64,000 bases of DNA from JBCCOW01 sp038749105 (lineage in GTDB: Bacteria; Planctomycetota; Phycisphaerae; Phycisphaerales; Phycisphaeraceae): NCBI GenBank assembly GCA_038749105.1, contig JBCDIM010000009.1, forward strand, positions 1 through 64,000. The letters run 5' to 3'. The position numbers and the translations under genes are program-made. The stretch's first letter is position 1. Every line of letters begins with the position of its first letter. The notes below the pieces were generated by a model. It was given only the letters and a program-made list of their open reading frames with translations, did no database searches and had not been told where the DNA came from. Positions 16,465 through 25,692 of the stretch are shown piece by piece.

Positions 16465-17022
16465 ATGCTGAAGATCCAGGACAACCCGCCCATGCGACCC
16501 GAGACCACAAGCTCGGTCGCTGACCTCGACGGGGCCTGGTGGGTGGCACACACCAAGTCTCGGCACGAGAAGGCGCTGGCGTGGGACCTGCACCGGCAAG
16601 GCATCGGGTACTACCTGCCCATGCTGATGCGGGAGAGCATCTCCGGGGGGCGAAAACGGCGGCAGCTTCAGCCGTTGTTTACTTCGTATGTGTTTTTTAC
16701 GGGTGGGGAGCTCGAGCGGTACCACGCACTGACGACCAACCGCGTGGCGAACATCATCCCCGTCTCGGAGCGTGAACGCTTTGTCCTGGAGATCGCTGCG
16801 ATTGAGTGCGCTATTGACTCCGGGCAGGTACTGCGTTTATATCAGTCGGTTGAGGTGGGCGACCGGTGTCGGGTAACGCGGGGCCCGATGGCTGGTCATG
16901 AGGGGCGGGTCGTTCGAGTTGACGGCATCGACCGAGTGGTCCTGTTTATAGGCATCCTCGGGCGAGGGGCAGAACTGGAGATCCATGGGGATCACTTGGA
17001 GCGGCTGGACGAAGGCCCATGA
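16465..17022 (+). CDS. NusG paralogue, RfaH/UpxY/LoaP-type antitermination factor
   Basis: This 185-residue protein has the two NusG parts: an NGN domain starting WWVAHTKSRHEKALAWDLHRQG (about residues 25-45) with LQPLFTSYVFFTGG, and a C-terminal KOW domain (about 130-180, VGDRCRVTRGPMAGHEGRVVRVDG). Specialised NusG paralogues bind RNA polymerase and let it read through long surface-polysaccharide operons. Heading this operon and being coupled to the next gene (stop overlaps ATG at 17019) fits that role. It is distinguished from housekeeping NusG by the locus and by the absence of secE or ribosomal protein genes. ATG 16465 has no clear ribosome site; ATG 16492 (AGGA 10 bases upstream) is a realistic alternative start. 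Confidence 0.88.
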   Translation: MLKIQDNPPMRPETTSSVADLDGAWWVAHTKSRHEKALAWDLHRQGIGYYLPMLMRESISGGRKRRQLQPLFTSYVFFTGGELERYHALTTNRVANIIPVSERERFVLEIAAIECAIDSGQVLRLYQSVEVGDRCRVTRGPMAGHEGRVVRVDGIDRVVLFIGILGRGAELEIHGDHLERLDEGP

Positions 17023-20000
17023 TGGAGAGGCTTAACGGCGTGTTCGCGTCTCACGGACTGATGTTGCTGCTGCTGCCACTGGGTGTTGCGACGCTATCAC
17101 TCGTGCTGCTGCCAGTGGTGATCGGCGTAGCCCGGCGGTTTGGGGTGATCGATATGCCCCACCCGCGCAAGGTGCATCAGTCGCCCACGCCGCGGATTGG
17201 TGGCGTCGCGATCACGGCCGCCACACTCGTGGGTGGTCTAGTGGGGCTGCTGACCTTGATGGCGGGTGGAATGACACTGCCGGAACTCCTGCCCGAACAG
17301 CTCATCGTCGTGGCGGCGGTGCTCCTCTTTGTCTTCGGTGTCGGGCTCATCGATGATGTCCGCACGATCTCCTCCAAGTTCAAAGCCCTGTCCCTCATAG
17401 CGGTCGGTCTTGCACTGACGGGCATCGGGGTCAGCTTCGATCTGATCAGGCTCGGGGGAGGACGGGGGACGATGGAGCTTGGGGCACTGGCTTGGGTGCT
17501 CACCCCTTTGTTCGTGGTCACGATCGCCACGGCGTTGAATTTCATCGACGGTCTGGACGGGCTCTGCGGCGGGGTGGCGGCTTTGGCGGCGGCTGTGTGT
17601 GCAGGTGTCTTGCTGCTCGCGGGCGACGTGCTCATGGCCGTTTTCCCGCTCAGCCTTTTCGCCGCGATCGTCGGGTTCCTGGTCCTTAACCGTCATCCCG
17701 CCCGGGTGTTCATGGGTGACTCGGGCAGCATGTTTGTCGGCGTTTGCCTGTCGGTCTGCATGCTCATGGCTAACAGAAGCGTCGGCACGATGCACGGCTT
17801 GCTCCTGCCCTTGCTGGCCCTGAGCGTCCCGTTGGCGGACACGCTGGTGACGTTCTTGCGTCGCAAGTTTGTCCAGCGGCAGTCGATCTTCGCCGCCGAG
17901 CGTGGTCACATCCACCACCACTTGATCGATACCGGGCTGAGTCACCGTCAGGCGGTCTACACGATCTACGCCGTCTCGCTTGCTTCGGTCATCATTGGAG
18001 TCGTGGCGCTCTTGGCCCCCGGCTGGGCAACGCTGGGTATCCTCTCGCTCCTGGTCCCGCTTCTCTACGGCTTGTTCCGTTTCGCCGGTTCGCTAACGAC
18101 CCGGACCATGCTGGGCGCGGTCCGACGGAAGCGGTTTATCGACCGCGTGTACCGCCACGAGGAGCGGCAACTCCAAGACCTACAGCTGCGGTTCCGGTCG
18201 GCACAGGACTTCCAATCCTGGTGGCAGGCGGTCTGTGACGCGGCCGAGGCGTTCCACTTTGTGCGGGTCGATCTGCCGGTGATCGGCCGCAATAACGAGT
18301 TGCGTCGCCTGGAATGGCGGACGATGAACATGGACCTCGACAATGGCAAGGCCGGGATCATCCCTCGCCTGAGCGCCACCGTGCCGATCCGCGATCGTCG
18401 GGGCGATGGCCCGCTGGAGGCGTCGGTTGAGCTGGCTGCAGCAGACTCGCTCGAGCTTGCCGGTCACCGCCTGGCCCTGTTCTCCCGGCTGATGGCCGAG
18501 CACGCGGTCGCCGACCTGAAGGACACGCGGGGCCAGAAGCAGCACGACGATTGGCAGCTCGCGCGTGAACGCGGCCTGCCGGCTTATCCCAACGGCAAGC
18601 CTCTCTCGGCGACCGAGGCCGGTGCCCTGGACGATGACGAGAACCTGTCTGACGACGAGCCCGCGGTTAAGCCGCGCCACGAGCCGACCTTCTTGGGCGA
18701 ACTACTGCGTCGGAGCACCTTCGGGATCCGGATCTCGCGTCAAGCCAGGAAGAAAGAGAAGGCCCGCCGGGCAGCGAACCGGATCGTTGATCCCCGCGAG
18801 CTGTTGTCAGACAACAAGAACCGCGCCCAGAAGTACGACCCGGCCAAGCCCCTCGAAGGTTTGAAGGTGGCCGTCGTGCACGACTTCTTGTACGTGTATG
18901 CCGGGGCGGAGCGGGTCCTTGAACAGATCATCCGGGTGGTGCCCCAGTGTGACGTCTTCGCGCTCTTTGATTTCCTTCCGGAAGGCAGCCGCGCGTTCCT
19001 TGATGGGAAGCCGGTCACGACCTCGTTTATCCAGAAGATGCCGCTGGCAAGGAAGAAGCACCGGGCGTTCTTGCCCGTGATGCCTCTGGCGATCGAGCAG
19101 CTAGACCTCTCGGGTTACGACCTGGTGATCTCGAGCTCATACCTGGCGGCCAAGGGCGTGATCACAGGCCCTGATCAGCTCCACGTCTGCTATTGCCACT
19201 CTCCGGCCCGGTATGCCTGGGACCTGCAGCACCAGTACCTGGATCGCCAGGGCGTGGGCTTCGGCCCTAAGGGCATGCTGGCCCGCGCGGTCCTGCAGTA
19301 CATCCGGAACTGGGATGTCCGCTCGGCGATGGGCGTCGATCGGTTTATTGCAAACAGTGACTTTATTGCTCGGCGGATCGGCAAGGTCTATCGCCGGGAA
19401 GCCGAAGTGATCTATCCGCCGGTCAATACCGATGCGTTTGCGATCGGTGAAGAACGATCGGAGTTTTATCTCACCGTATCGCGTCTGGTGCCTTATAAAC
19501 GGATCGACGTGCTGGTCGAGGCGTTCAATCAGATGCCCGGCAAGCGTCTGGTTGTGGTGGGTGACGGTCCAGAGCTAGAAAGCCTGCAGAGGATTGCGGG
19601 TGACAACATCGCGTTTGTCGGCCATCAACCTCAGGCCGAGCTGCTGCGGTACATGCAGCTCGCAAAGGCGTTCGTGTTTGCCGCTGAAGAGGACTTCGGG
19701 ATCGTGCCGGTGGAGGCGATGGCATGCGGGACCCCGGTCATTGCCTTTGGTCATGGCGGGCTGAAGGAGTCGGTGCTTGATGGGGCAACGGGATTGTTCT
19801 TTGAAGAGCAGACCCCTGATAGCGTGGTTGAGGCGGTTCACCGGTTTGAGTCTCAGGGCTTGCGTGGTGGGCCGAAATTGATCCGGGCTCAGGCGGAGAA
19901 GTTCAACGCGTCGCGTTTCCGGGATGAGCTGCAGGCCTTGCTCGAACAGGAGTGGCGAGCGTTCGCCCATCGGAAGAAGTCGTCGGTAGCCGGGGCCGGC

Positions 20001-20132
20001 ACGGGTTTGGATGAGCCGCCCCTAAAGAGGCCGGCGGAACCCCTAGAAGTAGGCGAGGGCATGGCGTCTGATCTCGGATCCGAAGTGGATTTGGATGACA
20101 CCACGGACCAGGGAGTGGCTACACCGGCATGA
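17019..20132 (+). CDS. Fusion of WecA-type sugar-phosphate transferase and GT4 glycosyltransferase
   Basis: This is a 1037-residue fusion. Residues 1-350 are a polytopic MraY/WecA enzyme that moves a HexNAc-1-phosphate (usually GlcNAc) to undecaprenyl phosphate: Asp112-Asp113 in GLIDDVR, NFIDGLDGL (174-182), GDSGS (233-237) and HIHHHL (297-302). Residues about 350-610 form an unassigned linker region, with a possible sensor-like fold at 380-500 and a basic, disordered stretch at 560-610. Residues about 615-985 are a GT4 glycosyltransferase (VAVVHDFLYVYAGAERVLE; EEDFGIVPVEAMACGTP near 890), close to mannosyl/rhamnosyl enzymes of the WbaZ type. The protein would prime the lipid and add the next sugar. 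It overlaps both neighbours by four bases. No frameshift is seen, so the fusion is genuine in this sequence. Confidence 0.9.
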   Translation: MMERLNGVFASHGLMLLLLPLGVATLSLVLLPVVIGVARRFGVIDMPHPRKVHQSPTPRIGGVAITAATLVGGLVGLLTLMAGGMTLPELLPEQLIVVAAVLLFVFGVGLIDDVRTISSKFKALSLIAVGLALTGIGVSFDLIRLGGGRGTMELGALAWVLTPLFVVTIATALNFIDGLDGLCGGVAALAAAVCAGVLLLAGDVLMAVFPLSLFAAIVGFLVLNRHPARVFMGDSGSMFVGVCLSVCMLMANRSVGTMHGLLLPLLALSVPLADTLVTFLRRKFVQRQSIFAAERGHIHHHLIDTGLSHRQAVYTIYAVSLASVIIGVVALLAPGWATLGILSLLVPLLYGLFRFAGSLTTRTMLGAVRRKRFIDRVYRHEERQLQDLQLRFRSAQDFQSWWQAVCDAAEAFHFVRVDLPVIGRNNELRRLEWRTMNMDLDNGKAGIIPRLSATVPIRDRRGDGPLEASVELAAADSLELAGHRLALFSRLMAEHAVADLKDTRGQKQHDDWQLARERGLPAYPNGKPLSATEAGALDDDENLSDDEPAVKPRHEPTFLGELLRRSTFGIRISRQARKKEKARRAANRIVDPRELLSDNKNRAQKYDPAKPLEGLKVAVVHDFLYVYAGAERVLEQIIRVVPQCDVFALFDFLPEGSRAFLDGKPVTTSFIQKMPLARKKHRAFLPVMPLAIEQLDLSGYDLVISSSYLAAKGVITGPDQLHVCYCHSPARYAWDLQHQYLDRQGVGFGPKGMLARAVLQYIRNWDVRSAMGVDRFIANSDFIARRIGKVYRREAEVIYPPVNTDAFAIGEERSEFYLTVSRLVPYKRIDVLVEAFNQMPGKRLVVVGDGPELESLQRIAGDNIAFVGHQPQAELLRYMQLAKAFVFAAEEDFGIVPVEAMACGTPVIAFGHGGLKESVLDGATGLFFEEQTPDSVVEAVHRFESQGLRGGPKLIRAQAEKFNASRFRDELQALLEQEWRAFAHRKKSSVAGAGTGLDEPPLKRPAEPLEVGEGMASDLGSEVDLDDTTDQGVATPA

Positions 20133-21127
20133 CTCGATCGTCTTCACTCATAACCCCCGAAGAGGGGGTTGAAAGTCAGAACACCGAACCGGCCACGCCC
20201 GAGGTCAGCCAGACGCCGTCCGCGGGCCATGCGTCACCGGACAAGCCCGTTGCGGAAGTGACCGCGATCCGCGCCGACCGCGGCTGGCAGGCCATCGATC
20301 TCCCTGAGCTCTGGCGTTTCCGGGAACTGTTCTGGATGTTGGCTTTGCGGAACATCAAGGTCCGCTACAAGCAGACGGTGCTCGGCTTTGCTTGGGCCTT
20401 GATCCAGCCTTTGGCGTTCACGATTGTCGGGAGTCTTCTGTTCGCGGGGAGCATCGACTTCGCGCCGGCTTTCCTGTTCTTCCTGGCGAGCCTGCTGCCT
20501 TGGCAGATGTTCGACTCGTCGCTGTCCCAGGCCAGCAATTCACTGGTCAGTGCGCAGGGCATGATCAAGAAGATCTACTTCCCTCGGCTGATCCTGCCGT
20601 TTGGCTCGGCGATGGTCACGTTCGTCGATCTGCTGGTGCAGCTGGCGATGATCACGTTGATCATGCTCGCGCTGCCCATCGCGGCGTGGCTCTTGGGCGG
20701 GCCGCCGGCCGAAGACGACCCGGCGTGGCGACAGAACATCGTGGCCCACGTCCCGCCCATCCAGGTGTTCCTCTTGCCGTTGGCGATGATCTGGAGCTTC
20801 ATGGCATCGATGAGCGTCGCGCTTTGGCTGGCCGCCCTCAACGTGCAATACCGAGACATCCGGTACATCCTGCCGTTCATCACGAAATTCCTGATCTTCG
20901 CCGCTCCGGTGTTCTGGTCGGTCCAGGTGATCGAGAACGACACGCTGCGAGCGATCTACGGGCTGCTGCCCGTTGCGGCTCCGATCGAGTTTTTCCGGTG
21001 GTGCCTCCTGGGCACACCGCCGACGCCGCTGCTCTGGACCGTCGGGCTCATATCCAGCTCGGCGTTCTTGGTCCTGGGGTTGTTCTACTTCCGTCGCATG
21101 GAGCGTACGTTCGCCGATGTGGTCTGA
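20129..21127 (+). CDS. wzm: ABC-2 polysaccharide exporter permease (Wzm type)
   Basis: This 332-residue protein has a 55-residue soluble N-terminus and an ABC-2 permease of about six membrane segments. The amphipathic entry helix and first segment (WRFRELFWMLALRNIKVRYKQTVLGFAWAL, read in two parts) are characteristic of TagG/Wzm. It would form the channel that moves undecaprenyl-linked glycan across the inner membrane, powered by the Wzt subunit encoded 169 bp downstream. A 40-residue insertion with PPAEDDPAWRQNIVAHVPP lies in the external loop between segments three and four. The start overlaps the previous stop as ATGA. Confidence 0.92.
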   Translation: MTRSSSLITPEEGVESQNTEPATPEVSQTPSAGHASPDKPVAEVTAIRADRGWQAIDLPELWRFRELFWMLALRNIKVRYKQTVLGFAWALIQPLAFTIVGSLLFAGSIDFAPAFLFFLASLLPWQMFDSSLSQASNSLVSAQGMIKKIYFPRLILPFGSAMVTFVDLLVQLAMITLIMLALPIAAWLLGGPPAEDDPAWRQNIVAHVPPIQVFLLPLAMIWSFMASMSVALWLAALNVQYRDIRYILPFITKFLIFAAPVFWSVQVIENDTLRAIYGLLPVAAPIEFFRWCLLGTPPTPLLWTVGLISSSAFLVLGLFYFRRMERTFADVV

Positions 21128-21295
21128 GTGGTTCGACGATGGCTTAACCGCGGGTGTCGAGCGCACGCTCCAATCCGTACGCCTGCGGCGGGGCTTTGCG
21201 CCGTTGTCTGGCAGGCCGCTCATCGCGGCCTTCGGGTTGACCAAGCCAGCCACGGCTGAGCCGATCGGCCGAACTCCCTCCAATACGAGCTCTGC

Positions 21296-22588
21296 ATGAA
21301 CTCTGACACCGCAATCCAGATCCGTGGCATCGGCAAGCGTTACCGCATCGGCGTGGCCGACAAGCCCAGCTACAACCGCATCGGTGACGCCGTGAAACGC
21401 ATGACCCGTCAGCCGCTCAAGGCGTTGCGTGGCGGCGGCCCCATGAACGAGACCAACAGCTTCTGGGCGCTCAAGGACATCAACTTCGATGTCAGCCACG
21501 GCGAGGTGGTCGGGATCATCGGCCGCAACGGCGCGGGCAAGTCCACGCTGCTGAAGGTGCTCTCTCGGATCACCATGCCGACCGAGGGTGAGGTCCTGTT
21601 GCGGGGCCGGGTCGGGTCACTGCTGGAGGTGGGCACGGGGTTCCACCCGGAGCTGACCGGGCGGGAGAACGTCTACATGAACGGGTCGATCCTGGGGATG
21701 ACCCAATCGGAGATCCGCAGCAAGTTTGAAGAGATCGTGGATTTTTCGGAGATCGAGAAGTTCATCGACACGCCGGTGAAGCAGTACAGCAGCGGGATGT
21801 ACACACGCCTGGCGTTCTCCGTCGCTGCCCACCTGGACCCGGAGATCCTGATTGTCGACGAAGTGTTGGCGGTCGGTGATGCGGCGTTCCAGAAGAAGTG
21901 CTTGGGGAAGATGAAGGACGTCGCGGGCCAGGGCCGGACTGTCTTGTTCGTGAGTCACAACATGTCAGCGGTGCAGCGCCTGTGCTCCCGCTGCGTAGAG
22001 CTGGCGGGGGGGCGGGTCGTAGCCGAGGGTGCGTCGGCGGACGTGGTCCAGGACTACCTGGTCCGCAGCGAGGACGAGGACGATGTGGTGCGGGTGGCGG
22101 ACCGGGACGACCGCAAGGGTGACGGGAGTGTTCGGCTTCAGGACATCTGGCTTGAGTCGGAGGACGGGCGACGCCAGGGTGCGTCGGTATGCGGTCAGCC
22201 GGTAAGGATCTGCATGTCCTACCGCGTAGAGTCAAAGATCGATTCACTGAACTTTGCAATGGGCGTGTACAACCCCGACGGGCTTTCGATCACGCACTTC
22301 AACACGAAGCTTCGGCCTCTTGAGGGGAAGCCGAGTGAAGGTGTCGGCGTGGTAGCGTGTCAGGTCGATCGGATGCCACTTTCCCCCGGAACGTACTGGT
22401 TGAACGTGGCGTGTTCGCGGCGTGGTGGGCTTGCCGATCATCTTGAACGCGCCGCCAAGCTAACCGTGACCGAGGCCGATTTTTTTGGTGCAGGCTTCCT
22501 GCCGGATCTCCAGCAGGCGCGGGTGTATATCGACCACAGCTGGGCGACGGATGATCGGGTGTTGGACGCGGGGGGGACCCCTGCGTGA
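21296..22588 (+). CDS. wzt: ABC polysaccharide exporter ATPase (Wzt type) with carbohydrate-binding C-terminus
   Basis: This 430-residue ATPase has Walker A GRNGAGKST (76-84), signature YSSGM (164-168) and Walker B ILIVDE (184-189), plus the conserved GSLLEVGTGFHPELTGREN segment of the Wzt/TagH group. Residues about 265-425 form a Wzt_C-like beta-sandwich domain, which in characterised O-antigen exporters recognises the finished glycan end. That implies chain-end specific export. A 40-residue N-terminal insertion (GDAVKRMTRQPLKALRGGG) is common in the family. It follows the permease gene after a 168-bp gap in which nothing else is seen, and is coupled to the next gene by a GTGA overlap. Confidence 0.93.
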   Translation: MNSDTAIQIRGIGKRYRIGVADKPSYNRIGDAVKRMTRQPLKALRGGGPMNETNSFWALKDINFDVSHGEVVGIIGRNGAGKSTLLKVLSRITMPTEGEVLLRGRVGSLLEVGTGFHPELTGRENVYMNGSILGMTQSEIRSKFEEIVDFSEIEKFIDTPVKQYSSGMYTRLAFSVAAHLDPEILIVDEVLAVGDAAFQKKCLGKMKDVAGQGRTVLFVSHNMSAVQRLCSRCVELAGGRVVAEGASADVVQDYLVRSEDEDDVVRVADRDDRKGDGSVRLQDIWLESEDGRRQGASVCGQPVRICMSYRVESKIDSLNFAMGVYNPDGLSITHFNTKLRPLEGKPSEGVGVVACQVDRMPLSPGTYWLNVACSRRGGLADHLERAAKLTVTEADFFGAGFLPDLQQARVYIDHSWATDDRVLDAGGTPA

Positions 22589-23631
22589 GGGTTGGGATTC
22601 TCACGTTCGGGCATGTCCCGAATTACGGTGCGGTTCTCCAAGCGTACGGTCTGCAGGAGTCGGTTCGGGCGTTAGGACACGATGCGTCTGTGGTGCATTA
22701 CCGCTGCGCAGAGACCGAAAAGCGGTATCAGCGGCTGTTCCGTGGGGGGATGCGTTGGCCTTTCCGGCTGATGATGATGCGGCACTTCTCTTCCTTCCGG
22801 AGCCGTCACCTCCGCGAATACCCCCGGCGTGCGGTTTGGCAGGCGGACGACCTACGGCCCGTATTGGATCACTTTGATGCGTTGATTGTGGGGAGCGATC
22901 AAGTGTGGGCCGGTGGCGCACCGGGGGCTTGGCGAGGTTTCGACGAGTCGTTCTACCTGCTTTCGGCCAATGCCGATCGTCAGCGGCTGATCGCGTATGC
23001 ACCGAGCGCCGGCGGGCGTGAGTCGTTTGGGCCAGAGGCGGAGAAGGTTACCGAAGCACTCGGCCGTTTTCATCACCTTTCGGTTCGAGATGCACATACG
23101 GCGGACCTGGTTGAATCACTTGGGCTGCCACGGCCTCCGCTCGTGCTGGACCCTACGCTGATCCACGGGTTGTCCGGGCTGGGTCAGGCGGATCCGCATG
23201 GCGCGATCGTGGTGTTCGGGACGGCGGATCAAAATATGCGTCGGGTGATCGCCGAAGTCCGTCGCCACATCGACGCACCGCTCTGGTCACTGCGCTATCG
23301 GCTTCCGGGTGCGGACCGCGTGATCCGTGCTCCTCGAGTGGAACAGTGGGCGGCAACAATCGCGGGGGCGGCCTACGTCATCACCAGCTACTTCCATGGG
23401 ACGCTATTCGCGTTGAAGTCCGGGCGTCCGTTTTCCGTACCGATCCGCCCGGATAAGAAGGCCAAGGTCTCAGACTTCCTGGGCGGCCTAGGGCTAACGG
23501 ACCGCATGGTGTTGCCCGACGGCGAGTGGCATCAGAGCAACCTGGAGCCGGGCAAGAGCGCGGGCGTGTCGGCTCAGCTCGAGACCGCATCCCAGGTATC
23601 ACAGGACTTCCTTCGTCAGGCGTTGGCTTAG
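22585..23631 (+). CDS. Polysaccharide pyruvyl transferase family protein
   Basis: This 348-residue protein is typical of the CsaB/PssM pyruvyl transferase fold: N-terminal GILTFGHVPNYGAVLQAYGL, a central VGSDQVWAGG segment, and the late motif ITSYFHGTLFALKSGRPF. The family moves pyruvate from phosphoenolpyruvate to a sugar, giving a ketal or, in some members, an enolpyruvyl-type product; which sugar is not readable. It starts with GTG at 22585 overlapping the Wzt stop, and the MurB-like gene starts right at its own stop. That neighbour makes a linked pyruvyl-then-reduction pathway worth testing. Confidence 0.9.
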   Translation: MRVGILTFGHVPNYGAVLQAYGLQESVRALGHDASVVHYRCAETEKRYQRLFRGGMRWPFRLMMMRHFSSFRSRHLREYPRRAVWQADDLRPVLDHFDALIVGSDQVWAGGAPGAWRGFDESFYLLSANADRQRLIAYAPSAGGRESFGPEAEKVTEALGRFHHLSVRDAHTADLVESLGLPRPPLVLDPTLIHGLSGLGQADPHGAIVVFGTADQNMRRVIAEVRRHIDAPLWSLRYRLPGADRVIRAPRVEQWAATIAGAAYVITSYFHGTLFALKSGRPFSVPIRPDKKAKVSDFLGGLGLTDRMVLPDGEWHQSNLEPGKSAGVSAQLETASQVSQDFLRQALA

Positions 23632-23632
23632 A

Positions 23633-24595
23633 TTGACCCAAGCAGAATCCATCTCGCGTGAAGCACGGTCTGACGCCGAGCCCAATGATCCGACGGATCA
23701 AGTGGCTGCTTCCGGTGAGGGCGAACGCGCTGCGGCCGGGCATTCGCATGCCGTGTCGCTTCAGGCATCGACCACGGACACGCTGTCGCACTTCAGGACG
23801 GCTCACGATTTCGAGGCGTTCGGAGAGTTCACCAGCGTCGAAGAGTTCCTGGCCCTGCGGTCGACGGCACTGCAGTCGGGCCGCAGCGTTTTCATCCTCG
23901 GCAACGGGTCAAACACGCTGTTTGCACGAAAAACGGTCGGGACAGCCGTACTCAAAAACCGGTTACGGCGTTGGATCGAGCCGGTGGATCGAAACACGGT
24001 GGAGGTGTCTTCGTCTTGCCAGATCTCGGAGCTGATCCGGTACTGCAATAAGCAGGGGCTTGAGACCTGCTGGTACCTCGCATCGGTGCCCGCCACCGTG
24101 GGTGGGGCGGTCGCGATGAATGCGGGGCGGGGTCGAGAGCACGGGATCACCGTGATGGACTTTATCCAGTCGGTCTGCTTCATCGATACAGACGGACACG
24201 AGCAGCGGGTCACGCCCTCGGAGCTGGGCGTCAGCTACCGGAACACGCGTTTCACCGGGGTCAAGCCGGAACTGATTACCAGTGTCATCATGCGGTTCCC
24301 CGATGCGGAAACCGACGAGGATCTGGCGCGTCAGCGCGTCCGGTGGGCTCGGGAACATCAAGACCACTCAGGGCCAAACTGTGGGTCGGTTTTTAAGAAG
24401 GCCTCCCCTGGGATTATCCGACGGCTTCGGGGTTTCAGGCTGCTGCCTGGTGCCCACTACAGCCGTAAGACCGACAACTGGATCATTAATCGGTCCAAGA
24501 GTCATCGTCCGGTGCTCTGGTTGATCAGGATCGTCCAGCTGTTACATCGTGTGCGACGCCAGCGCGCGATCCCCGAGGTGATCCTGGTCAAATGA
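23633..24595 (+). CDS. MurB-like FAD-dependent reductase in the polysaccharide operon
   Basis: This 320-residue protein is homologous to UDP-N-acetylenolpyruvoylglucosamine reductase. Visible features: LGNGSNTLF (89-97) for FAD, SVPATVGGAVAMNAGRG (151-167), YRNTRF (202-207), GSVFKK with Ser252 as the proton donor position, and PEV with Glu315 near the C-terminus. The catalytic set thus looks intact. Unlike a housekeeping MurB it lies between a pyruvyl transferase and a glycosyltransferase, and carries a 45-residue disordered N-terminal extension. The likely start is TTG at 23633, one base after the previous stop; no better start is evident before residue 23. A role in reducing an enolpyruvyl group on the glycan to a lactyl ether is inferred. 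Confidence 0.85.
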   Translation: MTQAESISREARSDAEPNDPTDQVAASGEGERAAAGHSHAVSLQASTTDTLSHFRTAHDFEAFGEFTSVEEFLALRSTALQSGRSVFILGNGSNTLFARKTVGTAVLKNRLRRWIEPVDRNTVEVSSSCQISELIRYCNKQGLETCWYLASVPATVGGAVAMNAGRGREHGITVMDFIQSVCFIDTDGHEQRVTPSELGVSYRNTRFTGVKPELITSVIMRFPDAETDEDLARQRVRWAREHQDHSGPNCGSVFKKASPGIIRRLRGFRLLPGAHYSRKTDNWIINRSKSHRPVLWLIRIVQLLHRVRRQRAIPEVILVK

Positions 24596-25602
24596 TGGCC
24601 GATGGCGATAACGGTAGAGACCGGTTCGTGTATGTGCTCTCGGGTGAGAGTGAGAGGTACGCGAGGATGCTTCAGCTGTCGATCTCGACCCTTCGGCGTC
24701 TGCATCCGGCGGCGGAAGTCATCGTGTGCACAGATGCTGAAACCGCGGGTTGCACAGCACTCTGGGACGGGGTGCGTCCGCTGGTGGATCGGATCGATGT
24801 CGCTGAGGTGGAGTACGCCGCGGGAGCCCCGGCGAGTCGTGCGTTGAAGACCACCCTGGCGTTACGCGTGCCGCGTCCGTTCGTGTTCCTTGATGTGGAC
24901 ACCCTTGTGGTCCGTTCGCTTCCGAGAGTCGACGAGGTTCTGGGTGAGGCAGACTTTGGCGCGGTTCGCGACCGTAATGACCGGATGCCGGTGCCTGACT
25001 TCCCACCCATTGCGGCATCTGTCAGTCGTGAGATGGGCTGGCCACACCCGACCGAGAACTACTTCAACAGCGGGGTGATGTTTTGGGGCGACACCGAGGC
25101 GGCGACGCGTTTGAGTACGCGCTGGCACGCGGCTTGGCGTCGGTGCTGGCAAGAACTCGGGGACCACCGCGATCAGCCGGCTCTGGCGTACGCGGTCGAG
25201 GCCGAGCGTGTACATGCACGCGTGATCCCCGACAACTTGAACGCCTTGCTGGACGGAGAACCCCGGCTGGCGCGCGGAGCCCGGGTTGTCCACTGCTTTA
25301 CTGGCGGGGGCCAGCTCGGGTCCGACACCCTTATGGCACATCTGCTCGAACGGCTTTCGGAAACCGGAGAAGTTGACTGGGCGGCGATCGACTGCGCGGT
25401 TGCACGGGACGACTTCTGGGTTGCGCCAGGGCGGACCTATGCCCGTGCTGTCGCGCAGCGTCACTGGGGGAGGGCGGTCCGGTTCGGTCTTTATGAATCC
25501 CTCGAACCGGTCAAGGATCTGCTCCGGCCCACTAAGCGTTGGCTAGAAGCGAGGTTTGGGCGTTTAGGGGCGGGCCGGTCGGGCGTCTCAGCGGACCGCT
25601 GA
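24592..25602 (+). CDS. GT-A type glycosyltransferase, GT8-like
   Basis: This 336-residue protein starts with RFVYVLSGESERYARMLQLSISTLRRLHP, the layout of nucleotide-sugar transferases that act on stem glycans, and has a DxD metal site in FLDVDT (101-103) and NSGVMFWGD (about 158-165), the acceptor-side motif of GT8-like enzymes. His-Cys-Phe near 240 (VVHCFTGGG) matches the late metal-binding position. No membrane segment is present. The start overlaps the MurB-like stop (ATGA). It differs from the three tandem GT8 genes downstream and may belong to a neighbouring family. The sugar transferred is unknown. Confidence 0.8.
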   Translation: MMADGDNGRDRFVYVLSGESERYARMLQLSISTLRRLHPAAEVIVCTDAETAGCTALWDGVRPLVDRIDVAEVEYAAGAPASRALKTTLALRVPRPFVFLDVDTLVVRSLPRVDEVLGEADFGAVRDRNDRMPVPDFPPIAASVSREMGWPHPTENYFNSGVMFWGDTEAATRLSTRWHAAWRRCWQELGDHRDQPALAYAVEAERVHARVIPDNLNALLDGEPRLARGARVVHCFTGGGQLGSDTLMAHLLERLSETGEVDWAAIDCAVARDDFWVAPGRTYARAVAQRHWGRAVRFGLYESLEPVKDLLRPTKRWLEARFGRLGAGRSGVSADR

Positions 25603-25692
25603 AGCGAGAGAAGTACAAGTATCTGGGTGTGTAACTGGCTCGGTGGGCCAGCTGTTATTCACAGGTGATGGTTCTGTATAGATGTTCGAAAC

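Noticed and set aside
15792..16604. Minus-strand 270-residue frame across the leader and into the NusG-like gene
   Set aside because: It overlaps the start of a clear NusG homologue on the other strand and is Pro/Arg/Ser-rich like other shadow frames.
25655..25682. TTATTC-16-TATAGA as an internal promoter before the GT2 gene at 25693
   Set aside because: The -10 would lie about ten bases before the start codon, leaving no room for a ribosome site, and the -35 match is poor.
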